Shown: positions 32,861 to 44,091, counted from the stretch's first letter. The stretch: 64,000 nt of DNA from Lucinisca nassula (GCA_963580285.1 OY757010.1:64502406-64566405); one strand, 5' to 3'. Made by a program: numbers and translations. The notes: generated by a model not told the origin, from the sequence alone.

Positions 32861-33957
32861 TTATTTTGTCCCCTCAAAGTATTCCCCTTCAACAGATATA
32901 CAAACTTTCAGTCATCTGATCCAATCATTGAATGCATTTTGGTAGTCTTTTCGAGGTATACTACGAAGGCAGTGTAATATTGCAGAACCGAGGTGTTTGC
33001 GCTGTACAAATTTTCGACCAGAAAGGTATTTTTCAGCCGCGGGAACAATAAAAGTCACACGGGGCAAGGTCAGGGGAATACGGGGGGGGGGGTGGGGGGG
33101 TGGGGGGGGGTGGTGAGGGAGTTCAACAACCTTTTCCTGCTTCAGATAGTCTTGCACAATGAACGCCTTGTGCAATGACACATTGTCATGTAGCAATCTG
33201 ACATTGGCCAAACCAGTTGCGGGTTTTCGTTTTTTCGTTCTTCGAAATATTTCTTCAATTTTCGAAGAACTTTATTCTTGTAAAACTTCGCATTTACAGA
33301 TTTGCCTTTAGGCACAGCAACCTGAATAGAAGGGCCCTGATTTGAAAAGAATACGGCATACATTACCTACTTGACGCTCGTGGTCAGCTTTGCAATGCAT
33401 GGTCTTTTGCAATACTTTGTTGCCCATATTTTGTTCTGAATCTTTCGTTTTGGCTCCAAAAAAGTGAATCCATGTCTCGTCACCTGTGACGACATTAGCG
33501 AAAGACCGTGCATTGTAATTTGGAAACTTTTCAAGCAACGTCTTGACGCACTGAACGCGTGTCTTTTTCTGCTTATCTTTCAACAGATGGGTAATCCATC
33601 TAGCACAGATCTTTCTCATTTTCAAATCCCGTTTCAGACTTGAATGAGCTGCTCCTAATGAGATGCCAACCATACTAGCTATTTGCCTAGTGGTGTATCG
33701 TGCATCGGTAGCGACTATTTCTTTCACTCTAGCAACCATCTTGGCAGATGTTGCTCTTTTCGGCCGACGATCATGTGGTGCATCTTCTGTTGAGCCTAGC
33801 GCACAGCTGAATTTCTTACACCAACGAAAAACTGTCGGAAAAGACATTTCATTATGACCAATACTGAACATATTTCATCAAAAATGTCTTTGCACCGTAT
33901 ACCAAGAATACAACGATTCTTAATAAGAGTAGACAGTGTTTATCGAACGATATACAT
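32861..33957 (-). pseudogene. mariner transposase (dead)
   Basis: Cut-and-paste transposase of the mariner DD34D type. An N-terminal helix-turn-helix region ('DARYTTRQIASMVGISLGAA', then MRKICARWITHLL) precedes VTGDETWIHFF (first catalytic Asp) and LLHDNVSLHKA (second Asp). The third-Asp region, normally a YSPDLAPCDFF-type motif, is replaced by a Pro-rich run because of a G/C tract at ~33080-33113. Further breaks: an in-frame stop near the start (after MYIVR), frameshifts at ~33870 and ~33350, and one before the C-terminus (~32890). An ORF of 187 codons survives at 33871-33308. Confidence 0.92.
33078..33115. repeat. G-rich tract in mariner
   Basis: G-runs broken by single T or GGTGG, located exactly in the codons of the third catalytic Asp. 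Confidence 0.9.
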
Positions 33958-34102
33958 GACTAAAGTGTACGGATTTTAACAGGTTTGGTATCAATGTATA
34001 GGTAAAATGTTTTTCTAAGCTGTGATATTTATTTCAAGGTGATTTTCGCATTAGTGCATGAGAAAACGTTCTACTTGCATTCATATTTGAACAGTCCTCG
34101 TA

Positions 34103-34285
34103 TTTTGAATAGCCGTTTTGCGATTTTATGGGATAGTAACTGTCCTTTTGGTTTTTCGCTTGTGATTTTTCATTGGGGTTTAGTCATATCAACTTCGTGT
34201 TTCTTTCCCTTTGGTGGCTCTCATGGGAGATGTGGGTTAGTTTATCGATTCCTGATCATTGCCTTCACTAGTATTTTGTTTTCCA
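34103..34285 (+). mobile_element. PLE 3' region fragment flanking mariner
   Basis: 'GCCGTTTTGCGATTTTATGG' to 'GATTCCTGATCATTGCC' matches the PLE 3' region. The mariner sits at its left edge. Confidence 0.65.
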
Positions 34286-34384
34286 GTTTCGCTATGCAGC
34301 ATTTTCTCAGGAAATCTCATGCTGTTTTCACGATATGGTCCCTGTGTATTTGTGCATTCTAAACTTACGTTGAGCTAGGAAGCC

Positions 34385-34522
34385 TCATTGCGGAACCATC
34401 TGACCTTCCATTGCAGAACTTGGCGTCTCACATGTGACCCGAGCCAGGCTGGACCCACAGCGTAGAGAGACATAATGATATAGAGTCAGCGCTCTTATCA
34501 ACTTGGCCTCGGAGGCCCGTTT
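34385..34522 (-). mobile_element. SINE-C, head half
   Basis: 'CATCTGACCTTCCATTGCAG' to 'GGCCTCGGAGGCCCG' matches the head-proximal part of 12375-12592. Confidence 0.7.
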
Positions 34523-34554
34523 ATTGTTATTGTGTTTGATACCGCACTGGAACC

Positions 34555-34790
34555 GAGGGCGATGGTTGAAATTTCATATGTTTATATATCGCAATTAATT
34601 CGGTTCACCACTATTTCTTGTCATGTTCCAGATTCCACTGCAGAATTATTAAAATATATGAGGGTCACTAATGATGCCTATTTTTCCGAAACTGGCTAGT
34701 AGGGGCTGTACATTCAATAGTTTTCAGTTCTGTTCTGTGGACTTCCAAACGAGTAGTCTTTTACAGAGCATATTCAACAGTCATATTAAA
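34555..34790 (+). repeat. Degenerate hammerhead-bearing repeat
   Basis: 'GGGTCACTAATGATGCCTAT' and 'CCGAAACTGGCTAGTAGGGG' correspond to the hammerhead repeat, but CUGAUGA has become CUAAUGA and stem II no longer pairs. Ribozyme dead. Confidence 0.6.
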
Positions 34791-34819
34791 TTATTAACAT
34801 TAACTTCTTAATCAGTGTT

Positions 34820-35930
34820 ATCGACGTCATAAAATTCGCAGCAAACCATCATAAACTTCGCAAGCCTTTTATAAGTTTCGATGTTTTTTTTTTATTATTA
34901 TTATTGTTGTTGTTTTAATATCAATGTTGGACTTATTTTCTGAAACAAAACCTATAAGTGCCTGTATTGTTTGTTTGTTTTGGAGTTTAACGGCCCAGTC
35001 AACACTAGTTTAGGTCATTTTTTGAGCCGGTCAGTTTACCTATCCACACTTTTCCTGGGCAAGCTTAAAGTGGTTAACCAGTACAGTGCACATTCTTTCG
35101 CCGGAAACTGACAACTGCCCTTCTTGAATCAGTGGAGAGAATGACCGTAGAAAAAAACTTCATGTCCAATCTCCACGAAAGAATGTTGCCAACCCCGGCA
35201 GGTATCGAACCCGCGCCCTCCTGGTCACCAGTCAGACGCGCATCCGACTGAGCTACCGTGGCAGACCGATAGGTGCCTGAATATTATGGTGATTTTATTA
35301 TACAGAGATTTTATTATACAGATTTATACAAATATTTTGTGGGATCTGGTTTGTGTGTTTTGGTGATTCGTTTTTCTTTCTCTTTTTTTTTTTTTTTTTT
35401 TTTTCATTGTTAGTTAATCTTCCTCTTGGTGCAATATTTGATTGTGGCTTTTCCTTGGCATCTATTTCTACATCTGTTTAATAGAAATGGCTTAGTGTCA
35501 CTTTTGATTTTGAACCTTATGCACTACTTATGGACAGAACTTCAAACTCCTGTGCTCCAGCATTTCAGTTATTTCATGCTGTCGAGGCCTAAACATTGTT
35601 TCATGAGTGTTTTCTGTTCCCGGTTTCACTGTTGAGTATGAAATCCTTCACGAATTATTTGTCTATACCACAACAGAACCAAGGAAGCGGACTGTGGCAA
35701 CGTAACATCTGTTTAAACCCCCATCCCCAGTTAAAACAATACTGGCAAATATGTTTTCCTTATACCTTTTCTTTACGATATCGGTTTTGCCATTTTTGGA
35801 AAATAATCATCGTTTTTACTTTCCGCCTTTGATGTTTTTATTTTCGTCAAGTTGTTTCATGTTTGTGATTCTTTCCCTTTGGTGTATTGGAGAAGGGGTG
35901 AGACGTAATTGTATCGATCTTTGTCATGGC
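34820..35930 (+). mobile_element. PLE fragment j, split by SINE-B
   Basis: 34820-34964 and 35267-35330 are an RT C-terminal remnant ('TATCAATGTTGGACTTATTT', 'ATATTATGGTGATTTTATTA'). 35430-35930 is an eroded 3' region ('TTTCCCTTTGGTGTATTGGA'). Confidence 0.6.
34965..35266 (-). mobile_element. SINE-B, full length
   Basis: Tail at left ('TTTGTTTTGGAGTTTAACGG'), tRNA-like head at right (complement of 'GGTAGCTCAGTCGGATGCG', with GGTTCGATACC). An 11-bp imperfect duplication (ATAAGTGCCTG / ATAGGTGCCTG) flanks it. Confidence 0.85.
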
Positions 35931-36164
35931 ATATTTAGTCGGTTGCTTAACAGAGTCAAAGAAAAAAGTATCCCTTAATTACAGGACGAATATAGAACTT
36001 AACAAAATTTCCTTTACTCACTGATAGGTGTTGGGACTGTTATAAACGGTTTGGGTGTTAAGGTCATTTTCATTCTCTCAAAGTTTCAACAATTTCGATA
36101 ACACATCCGTGCGAAATTGTACATTCTTTCATATCTCCAAATGGTGAATTTTTTCATGAAAATG

Positions 36165-36345
36165 TTGATATTTTTCTAATTTTTACTGTAAAAAGAGGTT
36201 GTGGGTGCTCGTTAAGACCGCCTTATTGAGGTGGTTTTAACGAGGACCCAAAACCTATGTCTTAGAGCAAAAATAAGAAAAATTAGTGTTTACCCAAATA
36301 AACTCCAGTTTTCTCAATATAAAGAGGATTTAGGCGGTGTTTATT
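36165..36345. mobile_element. MITE-1 copy
   Basis: Central hairpin 'GTGGGTGCTCGTTAAGACCG' / 'CGGTGTTAACGAGGACCC'-like with the outer 'AGAAAAATTAGTGTTTACCC' block. Confidence 0.7.
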
Positions 36346-36544
36346 TCACGGGCTTGTTCCCGTTATAATTGGCGGATAACATGATTTGTGGAGTTCATTG
36401 CTAGTTCTTGTCCACACGATGTCCACATTTCACGCAATGCAGACTGAAGACATGCACTAGACCAAAAAGATCTATTTCACGCGATATAGAGACATGCTTC
36501 AAATGAAATTCAATCATTTCGCGCAATAGACCGGATACACGCTT

Positions 36545-37060
36545 TATGGTGACTTGGTATATTAATTCTGAAAAATGTATACTTGCAATGACTTTAGTAC
36601 CGAATTTCGTAAATATATAGATATAAAAAGATTGGGTACAACATCAATGTTATACGACATACTGCATGCATCGTAGTAAACCCAAACACGGTTGATATAG
36701 AAGCCTTCATGCTGACTGAACAAATTATTTGTCGCAATGGAAGTAAGGGCGAGGATTGCGTCCGCGTAAAATCCCCCCCACCTCCCGCACACACACACAA
36801 CCCAGTGAAATACTTTCCACTGATCGTTCCAAAGTTATTCTTCTGTCGCGTTTTATTTTTGTTATATTTCATCTCGCTTATATCTTTTTGTTTTAGATAC
36901 TCATCTGGCCATTTTGTGTAAAGTAACTGTCTTTGGGCCCTCCGCTATTGATGTTTCCATTAGGGTCTAGGTTTTTTTTCCATTTGGTGTCTCTGATGGA
37001 AGGTGTGGGTTCATTGTATCGATTCCTCTCATTGGTTTCACTTCTAATTTGGATTAAATT
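36545..37060 (+). mobile_element. PLE fragment k
   Basis: RT C-terminal remnant (36545-36700) followed by a short 3' region (36690-37060) with an expanded CA tract. Confidence 0.7.
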
Positions 37061-37079
37061 ACCCATTTGACTGAATGTA

Positions 37080-37680
37080 AGGCTGTGGTTAACATACGTA
37101 TTTTCTTAAATCCTCGTGCAAGCTCTCATCAGTGCAACATCGCGGAGAACTTAGAAATGAAATGAATTCGGATGCGGATCAATGGTGAGGATATGCCAGC
37201 ATGAAATGAATGAAAGGCTGTAGCAAATGGAAACAAACAGCTGGACTCCGTTTGGCCCGAAAAGAGACAGAACACCAGTCTTGAACCGACTTACTAATAG
37301 TCATTAGGCTGGAACTGTCATAAAGTGTGAGGCCCAGTCCGCCGGCGTATAGTTAATAGGTGACTAAAGTTATCAACTGTTGCTTGGTTAACCAGTATGC
37401 ATTCAGTCTGTTGTATCACATTTATGTTGTACCTAATATCTTGATATCGAAGAATGATTTTACCAAATTTCGGGGTACTTAAATCATAACACACATATTT
37501 CTGATTGCATATGCAGAGTTACCATCAGATTCAGGTTCTGATGATGCCTTATTGCAGAGGAAATTCTAGTCCAACAATATATTTTGAAACTAAATCGAAA
37601 AGGTGTCTGTAAAATGAAGACAATGCCTTATATTCGCATTGTAACATCACTAGGAAGAGTGGAACAGTGATTTGGTTTTA
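37080..37680 (-). mobile_element. PLE fragment l
   Basis: 3' region in reverse (37100-37310) and RT C-terminal remnant (37310-37680), diverged. It stands tail-to-tail with fragment k. Confidence 0.65.
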
Positions 37681-38044
37681 TACTGCATTTTTAAGAACGC
37701 TGACTCCAAATAATTGACCAACTTGGAATGTTAGTAGGCGTTGTTGTTGTTTTTTAATCGGACGTACGTGGTTACATCTATGAAAGGGCGATTTCGGATG
37801 ATCTTGACCTCATCTTTAAGGTCAGATGCTCAAAAATGTCAGTTGGGAGCTAAAACAATAGTTAGGCGGCACCATATATTCTGTGGTCAGTCTCTGCACA
37901 ATGTGCATTAATGCTACTTGTCAATTTGGAAGACATAATAGATTTTGGTAATCGTTTTTAATTTCAAGAAACGACGAGTGCCAAAATGGACGGTATTCTG
38001 TCGTGCCTGCACTATATGTTGTAAAGCGATCGATGTTCTTTTCA
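37681..38044. other. No gene seen
   Basis: Unassigned sequence between PLE pieces. Confidence 0.4.
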
Positions 38045-38530
38045 AAATATAAATGAAATCGATACATTTAACCCACACCTCCCATCAGAGACACTACAGG
38101 GAAAGAAACACAAACATGGAATAACTATATAGATTGAAACATCAATAGCAGAAAGCCAAATGGACAGTTGCTTTCCCAAAATGCACAATTGGCTATCCAT
38201 CAGGAAAACACGCCTATGAGATTTTCACCCCCTTGAATCCCACTTTTATACAGTAAAACTGGGGTTTGCAGGGGTAAACCTTATTTTTCTTATGTCTGCT
38301 CCAAAATATAGATTGTGGGTACTCGTTAGAACCGCCTCGATGAGGCGGTTCTAACGAGTGCCCACAATCTATATTTTGAGCGGAAATAAGAAAAATATCA
38401 CAATTTTTCATCATAAAATTTTCATTTTTTCAGTGGTAAGGTTTACAATGTTTTTGTTTAGGCGAGATTTCGTAATGTAAGCGATACACACATTCAAAGA
38501 CGAGCTACAAAAAATACACCGCGACAGATG
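38045..38530 (-). mobile_element. PLE 3' region, interrupted by MITE-1
   Basis: 38050-38200 and 38445-38530 are consecutive parts of the reverse-strand 3' region ('GGAAAGAAACACAAACATGG', then 'GTAAGCGATACACACATTCA'). Confidence 0.7.
38205..38425. mobile_element. MITE-1, complete hairpin
   Basis: 'ATATAGATTGTGGGTACTCG' + TTAGAACCGCCTCGA / TGAGGCGGTTCTAACGAG + complement, with outer blocks of ~65 bp each side. The core palindrome is almost perfect. Confidence 0.85.
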
Positions 38531-38559
38531 TATTTCACTGGTGGCCGACATTTAACCCT

Positions 38560-38770
38560 TCTCTTGCTGAATATTCAGTTTAGCCACACCCATTTCTGAC
38601 TTTGAACCAATCAGATTACTTGATGTAATTTATTCCTTCTAATTCATACATTGAATGTCAAACAGTGTAGATCCTGATCAGATGGCTTCTGAAGAAGCCA
38701 TCTGATCTGGATCTACACTGTTTCCAAAGATAGGGGTTGTCGTGTACAGCATGATAAGAGTTAAGACCAA
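38560..38770. mobile_element. MITE-3 element
   Basis: Same organisation as 22310-22520, with an intact palindrome around GGCTTCTGAAGAAGCC. Confidence 0.8.
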
Positions 38771-38885
38771 CATTGAATTTTGAAATTAAATCGGAATGAC
38801 GTCTATGAAATTTAAAAATGCTTTGCGTGGTTTATGATACCGATATCCCTGATTAAAAATTTATTACGAGTGTTGAATTCAAGTT
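38771..38885 (-). mobile_element. Short PLE RT scrap
   Basis: 'CAACATTGAATTTTGAAATT' to 'TTATTACGAGTGTTGAA' matches 25830-25965. Confidence 0.65.
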
Positions 38886-38964
38886 GGTTTAATCAACCAG
38901 TTGACAACAATTTACTTGTCCTCACCTACTCTTTAAGGTCACACGGGACAAATGATTGTTCATT

Positions 38965-39345
38965 GTCTGTTTATATCATATGACGTCGCGTCTGAGAGTG
39001 TAATAAAGCCATGATATATTTTCGATAATCCAGTAGTGGATTAAATATGTAAATTAGGTAGATACGTCTCGTAACGTTACATGTACGACGTACTTAACGA
39101 CGTCGTGTTTACTAATGGCGGAATATTGATATTTTTGTAAACACACGCGAATAAAATGCGTTATAAATGTCATATGATAAATAGAATCTTGCATTCGTGC
39201 TCATGTATTATTGAATTTATTAAACTCGTTCAGGAAAAGGGATAAAATGCTCGACAAAGCCTCGCATTTTATCCCTTTTCCTCAACTCGTTAACTAAATT
39301 CAATAATACATAATCACTCATTAAAGATCCTCTATATAACATATC
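38965..39345 (+). mobile_element. MITE-5, near complete
   Basis: 'CATATGACGTCGCGTCTGAG', 'TACTAATGGCGGAATATTGA' and a long hairpin (AAAAGGGATAAAATGCTCG / CGCATTTTATCCCTTTTCC). Confidence 0.8.
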
Positions 39346-39349
39346 TTTC

Positions 39350-39600
39350 TTTCTTTATACCTTAACGCCAGGCGGAGACACAGACAGTAAACATTATATA
39401 CATTCCAGATTTGCAGGATGAAATCCTGCTACACAGTAATCATGAAAATACGATAGGTGTCTTTAACCCGGACGGGGGGTGCCTCTGCCTCTGCCCCGAT
39501 AAGAAAACGGCGTACATAATGGCATGTATCCCTGTAAATAAATGTAATTGACGCCACAAAACTACCGCAAAAGTGTACTTGCTGCTGAGCTATAGCGATT
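39350..39600 (-). mobile_element. SINE-D, diverged
   Basis: 'TTTCTTTCTTTATACCTTAA' tail at left and blocks shared with 32266-32566. Confidence 0.55.
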
Positions 39601-39699
39601 GCAGATTCTTGACAGATTTTGTGCAGTAGGATGACACGATGACGCTAACATAATTGTACTTTTGTGACCGGACTGTGGCATTTCATGTTTAACACTTAT

Positions 39700-39945
39700 C
39701 ATGCTGTTCACGACAACCCATATCTTTGGAAACAGTGTAGATCCAGATCAGATGGCTTCTGAAGAAGCCATCTGATCAGGGTAGATCCAGATCAGATGGC
39801 TTCTGAAGAAGCCATCTGATCAGGATCTACACTGTTTGACATTCAGTTTATGAATTTGTAGGAATTAATTACATCAAGTAATCTGATTGGTTCAAAGTCG
39901 GAGATGGGTGTGGCTAAACTGAATATTCATCAAGAGAAGGGTTAA
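39700..39945. mobile_element. MITE-3 element with duplicated palindrome
   Basis: Inverted relative to 38560-38770. The 'GTAGATCCAGATCAGATGGC' palindrome is present twice in tandem (39735-39778 and 39780-39838). Confidence 0.8.
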
Positions 39946-40057
39946 TGTTAGATACAATTATAATTGCAGACAACGTTTTTCATTTATTGTGTCTTATATT
40001 TACACCGCGCCACTAAGAATAGCTCGTATCGATAGACGAGAATATTCACAAGTATTA

Positions 40058-40403
40058 CAGTGGAACATCGATGGCTCGAACACCGATGGCTCGTTTACCA
40101 TGGATGTGTCGAACCCATTCTTGAGCCCCTAGCGAAATCCTCTAAATAAGAAATAGTGGGGGATAATTAAGGAGATTTTAGTCTTTTATCTTGCAAATGT
40201 ATGCTGTGTGTACTCATTAGAATCGCCTCGATGAGGCGATTTTAATGAGTACACACAGCATACATATTGATTATAGAACACCGAAAAGATGTCTAAAAGT
40301 ATCTCGTTATGCCTCCTGACAGTAACCTCAGTGGCTCGAACTACCCCTGTCTCGAACAGATTTTCGAGATCCCAAAGGTGTTCGAGCCATTGAAGTTCGA
40401 CTG
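40058..40403. mobile_element. pogo/Tigger-like MITE, complete
   Basis: Terminal inverted repeats CAGTGGAACATCGATGGC and its partner ending GAAGTTCGACTG, with TA on both sides (40056-40057, 40404-40405). Nested in the middle is a ~66-bp perfect-looking hairpin ('TGTATGCTGTGTGTACTCAT' and complement). It ends 40 bp before MCT exon 2. Confidence 0.85.
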
Positions 40404-40443
40404 TAATTATTTTGTATTAATTTATTTTTCTGTTTTTTAATAG

Positions 40444-40560
40444 GTGGTATTGGAAGATCACATGGACTGTTTTATAAACGATTTTTAGAACGATTTCATC
40501 AAAGTGCCACTGCTACAGCATGGGTGACGTCACTTGCATGCACAGTCAGGCTTGCCACAG
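40444..40560 (+). CDS. Monocarboxylate transporter, second visible coding exon
   Basis: 117 nt, phase 1 at both ends. Acceptor: T-rich tract then AATAG at 40443. Donor: CCACAG|GTAAGT at 40561. It encodes residues ~92-130 (GIGRSHGLFYKRF, then ATATAWVTSLACTVRLATG). This is the loop between TM1 and TM2 and most of TM2, in line with the family pattern of an aromatic 'G-F' loop followed by 'SW--S'. No stop in frame. The exon is an island: a MITE ends 40 bp upstream and SINE-A starts ~50 bp downstream. Confidence 0.88.
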
Positions 40561-40611
40561 GTAAGTCACTATAGATCAAGCAAAAACAGAAATAATCAAA
40601 GTACTGAACGA

Positions 40612-40868
40612 ACTTTTATTTGTTTGATTTGAGGTTTAACGTCCCCGTCAACACTGTATAGGTCATTTTGGAGACGTTGCTTCCAATCTTGTGGGACTTT
40701 TACCCGACATTTGAGATTAAATGACTTCTCAAGCCCTGCCGCCGAATAAAACCAATAGGGTTTATATGCATGGACGGTCCGACTCGCATCATATGCGCGG
40801 TCGGTTTCAGCTCTGCGTGGAAGCATCGTGCAGCCCATCTATTTCTTTAAGCCACGATGGGGGCCGAT
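40612..40868 (-). mobile_element. SINE-A copy
   Basis: 'TTTGATTTGAGGTTTAACGT' tail at left, 'CAGCTCTGCGTGGAAGCATC' head at right. Confidence 0.85.
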
Positions 40869-40954
40869 TGGTGGGTCGATTGTCTCTGAGTGTAGGTAGG
40901 AGAAATAGTACTGAACTGTGATCTAAGCTGTTTCATTTAACTCTGTTACCCGGA

Positions 40955-41040
40955 TTTTTAAGCAAATAGTGTAGATCTTGATCAGACACCGCGTTCTGTG
41001 GCGTCTGCTATGGGTCTACACTGTTTGCCAAGCCCAACCC
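40955..41040. mobile_element. MITE-3 palindrome
   Basis: 'GCAAATAGTGTAGATCTTGA' and 'GGGTCTACACTGTTTGCC' around a CGCGTTCTGTGGCG loop. Confidence 0.75.
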
Positions 41041-41264
41041 AAGATTTCAAGATAACCCTCTTACGCTATACTCTGATCTCAGTGCGGCTTTTTTGTATAA
41101 AATGTTATACCGAGAAGTCAGTGATAGTCACGTGGTCTTTAGCACTGAAGAGCCCTTCTGCTTAGTAACTTTTGGTCGACTGACAAAATAATCGACCAAA
41201 ACAGCCTTGTTATTTGTTCCACTTTGAGGTCAGAGAGCACATGTGAGTTATCTGCAACCATGTG

Positions 41265-41345
41265 TTGATTTGGAAAACAGTGTAGACCCAGATCAGTCGG
41301 CACAAAACGCGGCGTCTGATCAGGGTCTACACTATTTGCATTAGG
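41265..41345. mobile_element. MITE-3 palindrome
   Basis: 'AAACAGTGTAGACCCAGATC' and 'GATCAGGGTCTACACTATTT'. A weaker one lies at ~41515-41585. Confidence 0.75.
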
Positions 41346-41775
41346 TACAAGAAATTAAGGGTTTACCGAAACAGTCCAAGTCCCAGTTCATGACCATTTT
41401 CCCAGCCTGCACTAAGAAACAATCAGCCAATCAGTGCTGCCAGTGCTTTGATTTTTAAACCCTCTTGAGTTTGTTGGGCATGTCCATTTTACTAAACAGG
41501 GCGTCCAGCAGAATGGTAAGCAATACATATTCCGATATAATGGCTCAGATCCATCACATCAGGATCTTCACTGTTTGCATTAGTATCTGTACCGGGCTTA
41601 AGGGTTGTAAGCGATAACAATTGTAGTTCCGAGAGCCGGGCTTGATTAACATACATTGGAATCAAAAGGGATAATTTGAAACCGTAGAATGTACATTCTA
41701 TGTAGGAAACGATCAGGGACTGATACAATCAGATCCCGAATTCTTTTCACAATATCACTATTGAAATACGTGATG
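41346..41775. other. No gene seen
   Basis: Unassigned; one degraded MITE-3 only. Confidence 0.4.
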
Positions 41776-41841
41776 CCGGTGTAACGTAAAAAAGTGTCCC
41801 TGAGAAAAGTAGACACTTCGGCCACTGCGCATACGCAACGC
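41776..41841 (+). repeat. Left terminal inverted repeat
   Basis: Pairs with 52183-52248 at roughly 88% over ~66 bp. Confidence 0.75.
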
Positions 41842-41989
41842 ATTTGCTCCGCCTACCTAGATACGTCTAACTGCGCATGCCTTATCGGATTGCTATTTTC
41901 TTAATTATCGTGTATTCTGGCAGTTACCTCCCCTCGTTCGCTCTGTTGGCGAGCTTTGAGGTTAGTTCTCCTTGTAACAGCACTTGTAG

Positions 41990-43182
41990 ATGGGTTTTTT
42001 CGTGACGGCCTTTGTTCTTTCACGGATTGGTACCTTGTCAACCCTTTCCACGGACAGAATATTTTCCGTGTAACGCCACAGGAAAGGAATTAAGTGTTCT
42101 CCACATCTTCATTTACTATTGTCCACGTTTTCCACGGACTGGTACCTCGTCTACGTTTCTCACCGTCACTATGGCGTGTTCGGTAAAACAAATGCATGTT
42201 TTCTGCATGTTTCTTTGTTCACGCCCGGCTACATCTTTCACATACTTGTATCTTGTTTACATTTTTCACAGTCTGACTATTTCGATCTGTTACACCATAG
42301 GCAGGACAATGAGGGTTATACATGTCTGTTTGTTTCAAGACTGTCTACATTATTTTCCGTGCTGGTACCTGGTCTACCTTTTATCACGGTCAGAATGTTT
42401 CGTTCTGTCACACCAAAGACAGGCTTCTAAGCAGTTTTCATGTCAACTTGTTTCACGCCTGTCTACTTTTTTCACGCATTGGTAACGTGTTTACCTTTTT
42501 CACGGCATAAACATTCATTCTGTTACAACATCGGCAGGGAGTTTTGGGTTCTTCATGTCTACTTTCACATCCATTATTTTTCAAGGATTTCACATTGTCT
42601 AACTGCTTTGGCAGTCAGAATATTTCGTGCTGTTACACCATAAGCAGGAACGTGTGGGGTTTCGCATGCCTAGTTTCTCACTCGTCCACTTTTTCGACGC
42701 AAGAAAATTGGTTCTGCTACACCACAGGCAAAAAGTTTAGGATTCCTCATGCCTACTACTCTCATTCCTGTCTAACTTTTTCACACTGAGAAAGTTTGAT
42801 TATTTAACAGCGTATACAGGGTTTTTGTATTTCTTAATATCTACTTTTTTCACGGATGTCTCCTTTTTTCACGGATTGGTGCATTGTCTGTCTTATACCA
42901 TGGTAAGACTACATTATTCTGTTACACTATTGACTGGACATTTAGGGTTCTCATGTCTACTCTCACGCCTGGCCTGTAACAACAAAGGCGGGCATTGCTG
43001 ATTTTTCGTGTCTACTTCTTTCACTCTTGTCTATTGTTTTTCACAGATTGGTAATTTTTCTACATCTTTCAGGGCCAAAAAAATCATTCTTTTACAACAT
43101 TGGCAGGCAGGATCGGGTACTTCATGTCTACTTTCACATCTGCCCTTTTTTACGGATTGGTACCTTGTCTACCCTTTTCGCG
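41990..43182 (+). repeat. Degenerate tandem array, block 1
   Basis: 'TTTTTCACGGATTGGTACCT' and 'TCATGTCTACTTTCACATC' type units at irregular ~40-110-bp spacing. All long + frames (up to 157 codons) are Phe/Tyr/Leu/Ser/Thr runs of the repeat. Confidence 0.85.
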
Positions 43183-43260
43183 ACCGGTTTCAGCTCTGCG
43201 TGGAAACTTCATGCAACCCATCTATTTCTTCAAGCCCCGATGGGCGGGGGCCCTGGTCTT
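43182..43260 (-). mobile_element. SINE-A head fragment
   Basis: 'CGGTTTCAGCTCTGCGTGG' to 'CCCCGATGGGCGGGGGCC'. Confidence 0.75.
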
Positions 43261-43334
43261 GGGACTTACTGGTGATGAGAGGAGGATATCTTTGCAGTCT
43301 TCTCTAAGTTAACGGAAACCCCAAAAGTGGTATT

Positions 43335-43405
43335 CTGGCAAACAGTGCAGGTCCAGATCAGAACACGGCGTCTGATCAGAGCCTACACTGTTTGCAAAAA
43401 GCTCA
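43335..43405. mobile_element. MITE-3 palindrome
   Basis: 'GGCAAACAGTGCAGGTCCAG' and 'CAGAGCCTACACTGTTTGC'. Confidence 0.75.
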
Positions 43406-43834
43406 GCCATCTTACAAATAAATGTTGAAGAAACCACAACCTGTCACCCCTAAATTTGGAATGGACTCCTGCTATATATAAGGAGGAATATTCCATTTGT
43501 TACAAAAAGGATTAAAAAAAAATGCTGTGAGTACTCGTTTAGGCGAATCTGGGGATTACCCGCAACATACCTTTTTAGACAAAATGAACTTTTCTTAATA
43601 TATGGACAACCTAACGGAAGCTGTGCTATTAATTCTCTAGGGTCTCAGAACGAGTTCGAAATGTCCGTGGTAAACAAGCCATCCCTGTTCGAGACATTTC
43701 AGATTCACTGTAATTAGCCTAAAATCAGCCTGTTGCCAAGGTTTCTTCACATATTGTTTGTACGAGCCACATATCTTTTACTGCACTGTTATGTTCAATT
43801 CGTCTAAGGCCTTATACACTACGTATAAGTAAAA

Positions 43835-43998
43835 CCAGGCGTTTTTTTCTGGTTTTAAGACCCATTGGTTTTCGAGCAGACCGTTAATTAAAGGTGGGCG
43901 AAAACTGGAGTACCTGAAACATATATGACCTTAACTTTGCGATACACATGCAAGGTGATTAAGAGTCAAAGCTTTTACCCACTAGACCATGAAGGCCC
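43835..43998 (-). mobile_element. SINE-C copy, diverged
   Basis: 'GTTAATTAAAGGTGGGCGAA' and 'ACTAGACCATGAAGGCCC' match 12375-12592. Confidence 0.6.
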
Positions 43999-44091
43999 CA
44001 AAAAGGCAGTATGCACTGTTTTATTATTGACAAAATCAATTAGAATGCAGGATAATAAAATACCTGCTAGTAATTTTGTTCGTTCGTTCGT

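Larger units (their letters stand above)
32791..34100 (-). mobile_element. mariner element, 1310 bp
   Basis: Terminal inverted repeats CGAGGACTGTTCAAATATGA (32791) and its complement (ending 34100), each next to TA (32789-32790 and 34101-34102), the expected mariner target duplication. The length is typical of an intact mariner. The transposase within is broken. Confidence 0.93.
21387..40443 (+). other. MCT intron 1 (~19.1 kb)
   Basis: Donor GTAAGA at 21387; acceptor TTTTTTAATAG ending at 40443. Phase 1. It is filled with PLE pieces, mariner, SINEs and MITEs listed below, and I see no further MCT exon in it. The joined protein aligns across the junction without a gap (…MICG-GIGRSHG…). Confidence 0.8.

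Noticed and set aside
42012..42485. 157-codon ORF rich in Phe/Tyr/Leu
   Set aside because: It lies wholly in the degenerate tandem array; the peptide repeats follow the DNA repeat and overlapping frames are equally open.
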